DNA from: a virus
DNA length: 36,980 nt
Reading direction: 5' to 3' (one strand)
IMG/VR virus record: IMGVR_UViG_3300021083_000174
Span: 1-36,980 of that record
The translations under genes and the position numbers were made by a program. The notes beneath the pieces were generated by a model. It saw nothing but the letters and a program-made list of their open reading frames with translations, was not told the origin of the DNA and ran no database searches. Positions 16,953 to 25,711 of this stretch are shown piece after piece; positions within the stretch are counted from its first letter, which is position 1; every line of letters starts with the position of its first letter.

Positions 16953-19053
16953 TTAATTTGTAAGCTGAGCAAGTTCATTTCTTAAGGAATCTAAGATTGG
17001 CTTGAGTGCTACTGTATTACCTTTTGCTGCATCATTTAACCATTTTTTATAAGATTCGGGGTCATCATTAACACCGGATGCGTTTCTTAATGCGCTATGA
17101 ATTGCTTTTCTGAATATAAAATTTGGATCAGCGTTGTCAGTTGATGTATCATTGATGTCAATTGTATTCATTGAATCGATCGACTGCATAAATTTCTTTA
17201 AATTTGCGCCATTAACTGAAATTTTCTGCGCATTGTCAAAATCGCCATCATTAATATAATCTTGTGCTAATTTATTAATTTTCATTAATGATTGATTTGC
17301 TAAAGTCTTTATTACTGGCTGAACTCGAGCAAATATTTGATTTATTGCGGTGTCAGTATCCAAATCAGGGTTAACTTGAGTTCGTTGTCCCATTTTTTCT
17401 CTTTCGACGGCACTAGTTGCGATATAGACATTTTGGAGTGTCCCAATTTGATCCGATAATAAATTAAATATATTATCAGGATTCTGCATATCCTTACCAG
17501 TTGCCTTGCCGCCGCGCGCCTTCATTACTGTTGGATCAATTTCCTGATCTTCACCAGAAGCTGGTCCCTGCAATAATCTTGGATCTACTTGACGACCATC
17601 ATCGGTGAATGCAATTACTTGATATTTAAGAGTGCTATCTCCACCCGGGTCATAAATTTTACCCTTTTTCTTAGCAGCTTCAATTCTTGCTCGAATCATT
17701 TCTTCGTATGGCTTAATTGCTGCAACACCATTGCTCGCAGTAATCACAACAAAATTATCAGGATTTCGTTTGAATTCTTTCCACATAATTCTATATGTGC
17801 TTTGATTAATTGGTTGCGGCTCTAAATCAGCAAAATTGCTCAATTTATGCTTTTTATGCAACCATCTAACGAGTTTTTGACCGGCCTGCTTCTTTACCAA
17901 TTAATTTGCTTAATGAACTTTCATCGATTAATTCTTCATTAAGTTCTTCATCCCATTTTAATTGTTCAAACAGTGATGGTTTTAAAATATCACTAGATTT
18001 ATTTTCTGTTAATTTCCATCCAATTAATAATTCAGGTGCATCATAATCGTAAATCTTTGCATCATATACTTTGATTTTTGAATGAATACCTTCTAGCACA
18101 TCATTTAAAGACTTAACCAGTGATTGGCGTCCCTCATTGTTATCTAATTCATTTCTGATGTAATTACCTACCCACTGACGGTATTCAGTCCTAAATTCTT
18201 CTTCGAATTTACCATCTTTTATTCGCCATAGATCAATAATCGGAATCCATTTCTTCTTCATTAATGGAATTTTTGATATATTATTCTCATCTTCAGTAAC
18301 TGAGTCTTTTAATCTCTTTTGTTTTGATTTATTTTCTGACTGGCCGTGAATTCTTGCATCGTTATCAGGATAAGCATATATGTATTCACCCATTAGATCT
18401 CGGACTACCTGAAATCTAATACCATTCTTCTTATATTCTTTTACGTCTGGTTCATATCCAGGAATTGCCATTCCGAAATCAATAACTGTATCACCTAAGT
18501 CCTCAGCATTCTTATGTAGCCAGGATGCTACCGCTCTAACTTCAGCAGTTGTATTCGGGCCCTGACCATTTAAATTAGCAATAACTTTAATTTTCTCAAG
18601 TGGGGTCGAAGTAAACATCCCAAACATCTGGCGACCCATTCCTCGAATATTTGGATTTTGATATCCAGGAAGATTATTGACGGTATTCCATTCTGGTGAC
18701 TGAAATCCAGTGTTCTTCATCGCAGTAGACATTACTGATGGAACATCATTAGCAGTTCTTACAACTAATTCATCAGTGAGATCAGGTTCAACAAGACCAG
18801 GTTCATCAACACCAATATTTGGATTAATGCGGTTCATAAGATCGCGCATTTGATCAGTAGGTGATAGATTTTTTAATTTTGAACGAGTTGATGATGCAGA
18901 AGCAGTTGGCAGATCCATTGGATCATTTTGTGCTACAGATTTTGAATCAGGCGCTGCGAGAGGATTGCTATCTTTATTTTTGAAAATGTCAGATAATGAA
19001 TCTTTATGTTTCGTTTTTGTAAATTTTTTCGGATCGTCCGCTTCATACAACAT
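16953..19053 (-). CDS. Large probable virion protein with one CGGT +1 shift
   Basis: 699 residues after joining. The first part starts MLYEADDPKKFTKTKHKD, is Ser/Asp-rich and then more ordered (GYQNPNIRGMGRQMFGMF; VIDFGMAIPGYEPD); it ends SLSKLIGKEAG then CGG-TCA. Skipping the C at 17883 (GGC CGG T) gives Gly391 and QKLVRWLHKKHKLSNFADLE, reading on to 16953 in one frame. 2101 bases minus one is exactly 700 codons. The two halves could be separate proteins, but the second half has no good start near 17900. Function not recognised; late-type promoter upstream. Confidence 0.8.
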
Positions 19054-19081
19054 AATTATTATCCCAATTGTTGATATATTG

Positions 19082-19089
19082 TATTTATC
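19082..19089 (-). promoter_or_regulatory. GATAAATA late-promoter-like motif
   Basis: GTGATAAATAC on the minus strand, 28 bases before ATG 19053 and directly after a terminator. The spacing suits a T4-type late promoter with a short leader. Confidence 0.5.
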
Positions 19090-19114
19090 ACAATTAAATA
19101 ATTATATAGACATT

Positions 19115-19150
19115 AAAAATCACATTCTATATCACTATTGATAAATGTGA
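19115..19150 (-). terminator. Rho-independent terminator
   Basis: Minus strand: outer stem TCACATT / AATGTGA (19144-19150 with 19120-19126), inner ATCA / TGAT, followed by TTTTT (19115-19119). It lies just after the stop of 19154-19369. Confidence 0.7.
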
Positions 19151-19153
19151 GAA

Positions 19154-19369
19154 TTAATCCTCTATTGTAACCACGACGTTATCTTTTACAACCAACGTAA
19201 ATCCAACTTTCTTTATTTTACAATTTTTGGAAAATTCAATGCTTTTTATTCTTTGAGAAGATTCTTGAATTTTTTGTGCTAAGACCTTCTGTTCTAGTTT
19301 CAAATTTTCATTTTCTGCTTTTTCTTTTACAAGTTGAACTTGTAATCCCTTTAATTTGTGCGCATCCAT
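19154..19369 (-). CDS. Small coiled-coil protein
   Basis: 71 residues. Residues 5-45 form a clear coiled coil (LKGLQVQLVKEKAENENLKL), followed by a short beta segment (KKVGFTLVVKDNVVVTIED). It follows the DNA ligase gene in the same direction and is the last gene before the terminator. Function unknown. Confidence 0.65.
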   Translation of the reverse strand: MDAHKLKGLQVQLVKEKAENENLKLEQKVLAQKIQESSQRIKSIEFSKNCKIKKVGFTLVVKDNVVVTIED

Positions 19370-19392
19370 TTACCTAACCCTATCAAAGTTGA

Positions 19393-20721
19393 TTATTTAA
19401 TTTCATTAGACGCATCAGCAATTAACTTTTCAGGATGCCTAAATCTTGAAAATCTTGGTAAGAATAAAGAATCGACCCCTGCGCGGTTTGAAGATTTACT
19501 ACTAATTCTTTCATTATAAAGAACTTCTACTATAGTGCCAATTAATTGATTAATAGTTCTCGTAATTTCTAATCTTAGATCTTCGGAAAATCCACTAATA
19601 TCTACTTGAACTTTTCTATCACTGGATGCACAGATTAATGATCCTACCTGGCTCTCAAATTGACCTTTGCCTGGATTATATCCAATAATTTCTAAATCAC
19701 ACATTCTTTCTGCTTTAAATTTTATAAGATATTTTGATCTCGTATCTTCCCATAGGTGTTTCCAATCTTTTAATATAATACCTTCTTCACCTCGCTGCAA
19801 TAGCTCATTAAAATAATCGGCCGCCTGATCTAATGAAGTTACTTCTTTATGCTCGATAATCCAAGATTTATATGTTTCCCAGCTATTTTGACTCATAATA
19901 GATTTGAGTTTTTCAAATCTAACTTTGTAAATTTCTTTTGATTTTCTGGATTTAAATTCTAAGGCAGGAATTACATCCCATACCTGCACTCGAACTAATC
20001 TGGCCTCTTCCGGACTTATAGTTCCTTTTATGGCCTTATTTAAGATTCCGTTACCTATTTTTCGATCAGCGATATTACCTTCAGCATCGACTACTACCAA
20101 TTCGCCATCAAAGACACAATCTTCTCCATAGTAATTTCGTAATTGTTCAAAATGATTGTCTAGATGACCATATAATTCAATTTCCCTCCCGGATCTTCCA
20201 AATACAGATACATTATCATTTTCGACTTGTATTATTGTTCTTAGACCGTCGGCCTTCAACTGAGCAATAGCAGGATAAGAAATATTCTTTATATTTTTTT
20301 CATCATATGGCCTTGCCAGTAAACAAGGATATGTAGGAATAAATTCTGGAATTATAGCATTAACGGTTGAATCGGCGGTGCCACATCGAAGATCTTTGCC
20401 AATGATTCTTTCTATTACTATAGCATCATTTGGATGAACTGAACATAATATATGTGTAAGATGGTTAATACCAGCGTGTCCAGTAAGTTCTCTCTTAGAC
20501 AGTTTTTGTAATTCGTCTAATGCTTGATCAAGAGTATAAATTGTAGAAACATGGCTATACTCTGGAATTTTTCTTATATAATACTGAACATAAGGATTTA
20601 ATGCCGCATTTAACACCCTTTTAAACAGTTCATTATCTTTATGTTGGCGAATGACGCTTAATTTGTGAGTTCTTTTAGAATCACTACCAATTTCAGATAA
20701 TATATTTAATATATCAAGCAT
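19393..20721 (-). CDS. ATP-dependent DNA ligase (T4 gp30-like)
   Basis: 442 residues. The adenylation motif AQLKADGLRTI near residue 155 carries the nucleotide-accepting lysine; CVFDGELVVVD (motif III), GEEGIILKDW (motif IV) and RSKYLIKFK (motif V) follow in order. The N-terminal helical domain contains GHAGINHLTHIL. It seals nicks in duplex DNA during replication and repair. No unusual codons. ATG 20721 is preceded by GAAAGAC. Confidence 0.95.
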   Translation of the reverse strand: MLDILNILSEIGSDSKRTHKLSVIRQHKDNELFKRVLNAALNPYVQYYIRKIPEYSHVSTIYTLDQALDELQKLSKRELTGHAGINHLTHILCSVHPNDAIVIERIIGKDLRCGTADSTVNAIIPEFIPTYPCLLARPYDEKNIKNISYPAIAQLKADGLRTIIQVENDNVSVFGRSGREIELYGHLDNHFEQLRNYYGEDCVFDGELVVVDAEGNIADRKIGNGILNKAIKGTISPEEARLVRVQVWDVIPALEFKSRKSKEIYKVRFEKLKSIMSQNSWETYKSWIIEHKEVTSLDQAADYFNELLQRGEEGIILKDWKHLWEDTRSKYLIKFKAERMCDLEIIGYNPGKGQFESQVGSLICASSDRKVQVDISGFSEDLRLEITRTINQLIGTIVEVLYNERISSKSSNRAGVDSLFLPRFSRFRHPEKLIADASNEIK

Positions 20722-20741
20722 ATTATGTCTTTCAGTAAGAA

Positions 20742-20999
20742 TTATTGAAATTTGTCAAACCATTCTTCAAAAGTAAGAATGTCTGGAAGGTTAAATCCAT
20801 GATGATCATAAAAATCCGATGCATATAATTTTAAATTTCCTAGTGAGAATTCATTATGGATATTACTTTGAAGATTCTTTACCATGCTTTCTAAATCAAC
20901 TAAGGCAGCTTCTGGTGAAGAATAGAGTAAGGGGAGGGTGACGACACTCCAATAAGTGTCTGTACTAGTTACTTCATATGTTAAAATTAATTTCTGCAT
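20742..20999 (-). CDS. Hypothetical protein, probably from a leaderless mRNA
   Basis: 85 residues, begins MQKLILTYEVTSTDTYWSVV, ends ILTFEEWFDKFQ; acidic, alpha/beta. The -10 box TACAAT ends only 5 bases before ATG 20999 and no ribosome site is present, so the transcript should begin at or next to the start codon. Function unknown. Confidence 0.65.
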   Translation of the reverse strand: MQKLILTYEVTSTDTYWSVVTLPLLYSSPEAALVDLESMVKNLQSNIHNEFSLGNLKLYASDFYDHHGFNLPDILTFEEWFDKFQ

Positions 21000-21004
21000 T
21001 ACTT

Positions 21005-21033
21005 ATTGTAATACAAATGCGCAATTAAGTCAA
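21005..21033 (-). promoter_or_regulatory. Sigma70-type promoter, leaderless arrangement
   Basis: TTGACT (21028-21033), 17-base spacer, TACAAT (21005-21010); the start codon of the next gene begins at 20999. Confidence 0.65.
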
Positions 21034-21037
21034 TGGC

Positions 21038-21355
21038 TTAATCTGGAATCTCGATAATAACTTTTTTGTAATCATATTTAATTGCGTATTCGATAATTTC
21101 AGTTATATCATAATCAGAAGTTTTTGAAATCCAGCATAATGTGCTATATGGATTGATATTTTTATATCCCGAAAAATGCTTTCTTGATTGGTCGAGATAT
21201 TCCTGAATGCTTAGATTTGAATCTTCAAAATATCCTATGCCTGCATTAATTATTTCTTTTGCTGTTATAATTTGAATATAATCTAAAATTTTTCCTTCCA
21301 TGTCAGAAATATAATATTCTGATCCTAATGTATCCAAATTAGTAATTTTATACAT
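21038..21355 (-). CDS. Hypothetical protein
   Basis: 105 residues from ATG 21355 (MYKITNLDTLGSEYYISD), 5 bases after the stop of the upstream gene, with GGAGATGAGG as ribosome site. No membrane segment. The C-terminus (YAIKYDYKKVIIEI) is alpha/beta. Not recognised. Confidence 0.6.
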   Translation of the reverse strand: MYKITNLDTLGSEYYISDMEGKILDYIQIITAKEIINAGIGYFEDSNLSIQEYLDQSRKHFSGYKNINPYSTLCWISKTSDYDITEIIEYAIKYDYKKVIIEIPD

Positions 21356-21359
21356 CGCC

Positions 21360-21642
21360 TCATCTCCCAAGAAATAATAAATCTAAATGATGTTTTGCTT
21401 CTTCAATATTACCCTTATTGATAGCATCTTTTATTTTGATAACTAGTTTAATCAAATATACTTGATCTTGCGCGATTGAATCTAATGCGACTTTATTAAG
21501 GATTAATTCTTTGTTTTCATTATCATCAATTTGCTGATATGAATTACAATCTTCAATTTCATCAAATTTATCACTAATTAAATCGTGATAACTAAGATTG
21601 CCGTCCTAGTTTTATAAATGTTTCGTATCCTTGACTAATCAT
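21360..21642 (-). CDS. Small helical protein with one CGGC +1 shift
   Basis: 93 residues after joining, from ATG 21642, overlapping the dismutase stop as ATGA. Unshifted, it stops after 16 codons (LGRQS). Skipping the C at 21603 (GGA CGG C, Gly14) opens an 80-codon frame, NLSYHDLISDKFDEIED and then a helical C-terminus ending HHLDLLFLGR, that ends just before the next gene. The start context and the exact codon count support the join. Function unknown. Confidence 0.78.
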
Positions 21643-22193
21643 AAATTATTTAATCGGGCATTCACAATATCCCAATTAACAGTTTTCCAAACTTGTGATA
21701 AATATCTCTTTTTATTGGCGCCAAAATCTAAAAAATATGAATGCTCAAACATATCAACCAATACTGCTATATTAGGGACGATCTTGTGATTATGAATTAT
21801 CTTTATTTCACCTTTGGTGTCAAGATATATCCAGCCAGAACCTTCCAATTTTAATGCGATTTCGATAAATTTATCTTGAAATTTATCATATGTTCCAAAT
21901 TTATTTATGATTAATTCTTTTATCGGGCCTGTTGGAATATTTGATGACTTTGGTGGTTGAATTTGTTCAAATAAGAGAGTATGTAAAAAGGCTCCGCCAT
22001 ATTGGAAATCATCGGCGTCGCCGGATAGTGCCTTATCTACATAGTTTTTATACAAGATTCCATAATGGATATCAATGCTCTTTTCACTAAATACTGGCGA
22101 AAATTGATCTCTTTTTGCAGGCAGTGGAATTTGATAATATTCCTGTTCTGCTTCGACAATTTTTATAAGTTTTGAAAAAGATAGATCTGCCAT
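21639..22193 (-). CDS. sod: Iron/manganese superoxide dismutase
   Basis: 184 residues. Metal ligands in the family order: His43 in DIHYGILYKNYVD, His71 in AFLHTLLFE, then Asp and His in LVDMFEHSYFLDFG. Converts superoxide to oxygen and hydrogen peroxide. Slightly shorter than cellular enzymes. In a phage it may protect the infected cell from oxidative damage. ATG 22193 follows AATTAAT without a strong Shine-Dalgarno. Confidence 0.92.
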   Translation of the reverse strand: MADLSFSKLIKIVEAEQEYYQIPLPAKRDQFSPVFSEKSIDIHYGILYKNYVDKALSGDADDFQYGGAFLHTLLFEQIQPPKSSNIPTGPIKELIINKFGTYDKFQDKFIEIALKLEGSGWIYLDTKGEIKIIHNHKIVPNIAVLVDMFEHSYFLDFGANKKRYLSQVWKTVNWDIVNARLNNL

Positions 22194-22221
22194 ATTAATT
22201 CCATTTTAAAAATTACGCACA

Positions 22222-23259
22222 TTAAGACTTGCCAAATCGATTATGATCTACCATCAGTTTATATTCTCTCCACCAGACCTGATTTTGCTGTATATATGGT
22301 TCGGCTTCTGGCCATCGACTTTTGATTATATTTTTGGCATAGTAATATGCATACTCAGGATCTTTCATTATGTATGGTTCGGCTTCAGGCCATCGCGCTC
22401 TGATTACATATATGGTATAGTAATATGCATACTCAGGATCTTTCATTATGTATGGTTCGGCTTCTGGCCATCGACTTTTGATTACATCTCTGGCATAGTA
22501 ATATGCTTTCTCTGGTTTACTAACTATGTTCTTTTCATAATCTTTAAACAACTTCGATGTAACTGGATTTTCTAAACGGAAATAATCCAATTGTTCCTCT
22601 GACATTGGACTATCAGTTGCATCCATAAATTGCATAGTGCCGAAGTGAAACTGATATTTGTCTCCATTTGGCATTATATAGATGTATAGCGGGCTGGCGG
22701 GTGTATAATAACTATGGAACGCATTGTCTTTCTTCGCCGCAGTACACCATTTAGTGCCACGCCCGAAATAACAAGAAGCTGCTTCGGTTTTCGGCACAAC
22801 AATCATTCCATCTGGGCCTTTGTATAAGACATTGGCTTGAGAATACATTTCATCACGAAGTTTCTTTTCTTCTGCATTACCAGTCGTAACTTCTTGTTTC
22901 TGGAATGGCTTCAACGCGGCATAGAGATCAGTGAGCTTTTTATATTGATTTATATCTTTGTTAGGTAACTGAGATTTAACTCGTTCGAATTCCTGTAGTT
23001 CATCATTGATTCTTGATACATCTTCCAGTTTAAATTGACCACTAAGATAGATATTAACTATCCATTGTAGGTATTTCTGATTAGGAGTGGGGTCTGCCTC
23101 TGATAACACATTTAATATTTCAGTAGGCTGGACACCATATGCTTCATCTGGGCCGTAATCATCTTTGAGTCGTTGAATTAAGCTGTCGCCTTGTTTTTTG
23201 GCGATGAATGGAATTTTATCTTCGAAAAGATTTGATTGAAATAGTTCGTATAGGCGCAT
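22222..23259 (-). CDS. Repeat protein with GRGTKWCTA motif
   Basis: 345 residues, start MRLYELFQSN. A central domain contains CYFGRGTKWCTAAKKDN and LYIYIMPNGDKYQFHF, a motif I associate with conserved proteins of large phages but cannot assign. The C-terminus has three 26-residue repeats, each with AYYY and RWPEAEPYI. The start codon is 5 bases after GATAAATA, with no ribosome site. Possibly a virion or late protein. Confidence 0.75.
   Translation of the reverse strand: MRLYELFQSNLFEDKIPFIAKKQGDSLIQRLKDDYGPDEAYGVQPTEILNVLSEADPTPNQKYLQWIVNIYLSGQFKLEDVSRINDELQEFERVKSQLPNKDINQYKKLTDLYAALKPFQKQEVTTGNAEEKKLRDEMYSQANVLYKGPDGMIVVPKTEAASCYFGRGTKWCTAAKKDNAFHSYYTPASPLYIYIMPNGDKYQFHFGTMQFMDATDSPMSEEQLDYFRLENPVTSKLFKDYEKNIVSKPEKAYYYARDVIKSRWPEAEPYIMKDPEYAYYYTIYVIRARWPEAEPYIMKDPEYAYYYAKNIIKSRWPEAEPYIQQNQVWWREYKLMVDHNRFGKS
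22282..22515 (-). repeat. Three tandem 78-bp coding repeats
   Basis: Units 22438-22515, 22360-22437 and 22282-22359 encode PE-x-AYYY...RWPEAEPYIMKD three times. DNA identity between units is high (the tatggttcggctt segment recurs every 78 bases), so the repeats arose by recent duplication. Confidence 0.9.
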
Positions 23260-23264
23260 TTGTA

Positions 23265-23272
23265 TATTTATC
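23265..23272 (-). promoter_or_regulatory. GATAAATA late-promoter-like motif
   Basis: GATAAATATACAA-ATG: the motif ends 5 bases before ATG 23259, the same layout as at 8972. Confidence 0.4.
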
Positions 23273-23300
23273 TATTTAAAAATAAATTCAAATGCAATTC

Positions 23301-24356
23301 TTAAAAATTAAATAATTCTCTTTTTAAAAATTCAATTTTATTACGTTTAGATATTTTTCTTGATGCTAAATTCTTAATTTTATCATCAAACGATAAAGTC
23401 TCCTCAACATACAATTTATCATTAGACAACTCATTAATTACAAAATTTGAATTGTTATCACAATTAAGATTCGTAATATTAAAGTTAGATATTGTTGATT
23501 CATCGACATCAGTGATTGGGGTTACTGTTACAGTCGAATTATTTTGAATTACAATTCTAAAATCAATAGAAATATCATGTGTGATATTTGCATCGCCAAA
23601 CAGGTGAATTATAGAATGAAATTCACCATTGTCTGAATGTATCTTACCCTTCAAATTAATTTTTGAATTTTTCGAACATACTATCTTGCATTCATCCAAC
23701 ACTTTCGACGAGCCTTGGCCGAATAACACGTGGTCAAATTTACTACTATCCATGGCAATAATAGTTCTAAGACAATATGATTGTGCCGATAAATGATTTT
23801 TATAATAAGTCCTTAAGTTAACACTTGAATTATCATTCAAAATATAATTGACTACATTATTCAATGCGCAACGGCTTTCATATTCTTCTACAATATTTAA
23901 ACTGATGCCTTTATCTGCAACAAATAACAAGATTGAATTATAAAATGCCTCATATTCAGAGCGATATTTTATAGTAATAGTTTCTTTTATTGATACCCCA
24001 ATCTGGAACAATGTGTAATTTTGGCATGCAATATAGGATATTGTAGAAAATGTTTCTTTTTTGTATAATTTTCTGGAATTTTCATGAATTCCTTGCTCTA
24101 TAGAATTCAAGATTACAATTGATGGATGGTTATATAGATCTGGACTAACAGATATTTCATTACCATTTACTATAATTTGATAACCAGATAATGATTGGTC
24201 AACAATCATTTGAACCTTATTATCCTGAACGTGAAATTTTTGATCCAGTAACTCATTAAGCGATGCGTATTTATATTTTTGAGAAGTTAACATTGCATTC
24301 TTAATATCAGTATAAGAATTACCAAAAAATTCCTTAACACTCTTCATATTGCTCAT
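23301..24356 (-). CDS. Hypothetical protein, beta-rich
   Basis: 351 residues. The sequence is a long series of short strands with Asn, Ser and Ile, suggestive of a beta-solenoid or beta-sandwich (KINLKGKIHSDNGEFHSIIH). C-terminal 35 residues are basic (LASRKISKRNKIEFLKREL). It could be a virion surface protein; this is a guess. ATG 24356 overlaps the upstream stop by 4 bases. Confidence 0.65.
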   Translation of the reverse strand: MSNMKSVKEFFGNSYTDIKNAMLTSQKYKYASLNELLDQKFHVQDNKVQMIVDQSLSGYQIIVNGNEISVSPDLYNHPSIVILNSIEQGIHENSRKLYKKETFSTISYIACQNYTLFQIGVSIKETITIKYRSEYEAFYNSILLFVADKGISLNIVEEYESRCALNNVVNYILNDNSSVNLRTYYKNHLSAQSYCLRTIIAMDSSKFDHVLFGQGSSKVLDECKIVCSKNSKINLKGKIHSDNGEFHSIIHLFGDANITHDISIDFRIVIQNNSTVTVTPITDVDESTISNFNITNLNCDNNSNFVINELSNDKLYVEETLSFDDKIKNLASRKISKRNKIEFLKRELFNF

Positions 24357-24736
24357 TCATATCCTTTTAATTTAAGAATTACTTTTTCTTCTGACATTCT
24401 CATCGCAGTCTTTAAAACTCTATATTTCACTATTGGATATAGTAAAATTTTATCCAATGTAGTTATTTTATTATACCAATATCCATCGCTATTTTTAAAT
24501 CTCAAGAAAAATCTGCCATTACAGTGCCACATGATTAATTCCGAATTACGTGGATGGCGAGATACAATAGACCACCGGCCAGGATAATCATGAAAATCAT
24601 CAGAATTTCTTGATTCAATCCACAAGTTCCAGTCATTTTTTCTCCAATTAATAGAATCATCCATTAATTTATCCATCATCACTTTACCTGTAGTCGACAG
24701 CCACCTTTTTCTAAAGGAATGCGACAACAGTATCAT
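24353..24736 (-). CDS. Small phage protein; contains the only unshifted CGGT
   Basis: 127 residues: Trp-rich (WNLWIESRNS, PGRWSIVSRHPR), ending MSEEKVILKLKGYE, the small-protein ending seen elsewhere in the window. Codon 54 is CGG followed by T at 24577 (GGC CGG T); the frame runs on sensibly for over 70 codons, so here it is probably Arg. This is the one exception to the CGGY shift rule that I found. It ends in the start of 23301-24356. Function unknown. Confidence 0.7.
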   Translation of the reverse strand: MILLSHSFRKRWLSTTGKVMMDKLMDDSINWRKNDWNLWIESRNSDDFHDYPGRWSIVSRHPRNSELIMWHCNGRFFLRFKNSDGYWYNKITTLDKILLYPIVKYRVLKTAMRMSEEKVILKLKGYE

Positions 24737-25038
24737 TAGGATTCCTGATATGTAATTTTCAATGGAAATCCATTAGCGCGAGCAAACATAGTAGCTGCTT
24801 CGGTTTTCTCTTCGGCGATTTCTTTTGTATAGATTCCTGCCACACCAAATCCATTGACATGAATCTGCTTTGTTAAATCAAGAGATTCTTCGAGTGATTT
24901 GTAGAATATAGATTGCAATACTTCGATCACAAATTGGAATGTAGTAACATTATCATTGTGAAGTATAACCTGATATTTCTTCGGTTCTTCAACTTTGATT
25001 GCTTCTTCGGTCTTATCCAGTACGTCTGCATGTGCCAT
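24736..25038 (-). CDS. clpS: ClpS-like adaptor
   Basis: 100 residues. YQVILHNDNVTTFQFVIEVL matches the ClpS signature (HNDxxT...F), followed by a helix (LTKQIHVNGFGVAGIYTKEIAEEKTEAA). ClpS binds N-degron substrates and hands them to ClpA; no clpA is visible here. In a phage it could redirect host or phage-encoded Clp protease. It has its own promoter. Confidence 0.9.
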   Translation of the reverse strand: MAHADVLDKTEEAIKVEEPKKYQVILHNDNVTTFQFVIEVLQSIFYKSLEESLDLTKQIHVNGFGVAGIYTKEIAEEKTEAATMFARANGFPLKITYQES

Positions 25039-25083
25039 AATTGATCCTTTGGTTATGTAAAAATACTAATACTATAATATTAT

Positions 25084-25112
25084 ATTATACAACAACCAAA
25101 GGATATGGTCAA
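25084..25112 (-). promoter_or_regulatory. Sigma70-type promoter for clpS
   Basis: TTGACC (25107-25112), 17-base spacer, TATAAT (25084-25089). Located between hsp20 and clpS. Confidence 0.75.
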
Positions 25113-25121
25113 CTACCGGAT

Positions 25122-25532
25122 TTATTTAATCGGAATTCTTTTTGGAAGTAGCTGATCTGGTAAATTTTTGACAAATTTAACAGTAAGCATTCCGTCCTCT
25201 AATGTTGCTTCCGAAATTTCATAATATTCAGCAATATAGAATCTCTTTATGAATTGTCGAGACGCGATTCCTTGATGCTTATAATTAGGCTCTGCTGTGA
25301 TCTTTGTTTTTTCACCCTGAATAGTAATTTCGCCTTGGTGCGACGTTATATTCACTTCTTCTTTTTTAAAGCCGGCCACTGCTAATTCTAATATTATCGA
25401 ATCATCTGTCTGAAAAATATTATGTGGTGGATAACCAGTTGATGATGGGGTTTGTAAGTTTTTAAAAACTTCATTAAACCCAATTGATAGACTATTAAAG
25501 CGGTCAAACATACGCTCAATTTCATTTTTCAT
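25122..25532 (-). CDS. Small heat-shock protein (HSP20/IbpA type)
   Basis: 136 residues from ATG 25532, with AGGAG upstream. It has the alpha-crystallin core (YPPHNIFQTDDSIILELAV; GFKKEEVNITSHQGEITIQG; HQGIASRQFIKRFYI) and the terminal I-x-I (RIPIK). It holds unfolding proteins for refolding. The leader has the features of a ROSE RNA thermometer. It sits among clpX, clpS and S21 genes. An earlier in-frame TTG is not needed. Confidence 0.95.
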   Translation of the reverse strand: MKNEIERMFDRFNSLSIGFNEVFKNLQTPSSTGYPPHNIFQTDDSIILELAVAGFKKEEVNITSHQGEITIQGEKTKITAEPNYKHQGIASRQFIKRFYIAEYYEISEATLEDGMLTVKFVKNLPDQLLPKRIPIK

Positions 25533-25538
25533 GATATT

Positions 25539-25602
25539 ACTCCTTTTTATAAGCAAGTTAAAATTCGCAGTATATTTAAGTAGCGACCATCTGCGAATGG
25601 TC
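25539..25602 (-). promoter_or_regulatory. ROSE-type RNA thermometer in the hsp20 leader
   Basis: The last hairpin (25539-25558) pairs ACUUGCUU with AAGGAGU and so hides the Shine-Dalgarno; one U is bulged and one G-G pair is present, the hallmark UUGCU/AGGA of ROSE elements. Upstream are two alternative stems, GACCAT/ATGGTC (25585-25602) and ATTCGCAG/CTGCGAAT (25563-25598), which cannot form together. Confidence 0.7.
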
Positions 25603-25649
25603 TCCCGAAATCATATCCTCAAAAGAATATGCATCTACTTTATTTAAAC

Positions 25650-25679
25650 AATTAGAACCCCATATTGGGCGTTCTAATT
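25650..25679. terminator. Hairpin after the S21 gene, possible terminator
   Basis: 9-bp stem AATTAGAAC / GTTCTAATT, extended by CCC/GGG with one bulged base, loop of five. The U-tract is good on the plus strand (TTTTATTT) but weak on the minus strand, where it is needed. It might instead protect the S21 mRNA 3' end. Confidence 0.5.
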
Positions 25680-25711
25680 TTATTTATCATCGAAATCAAT
25701 AATTCGACGAT

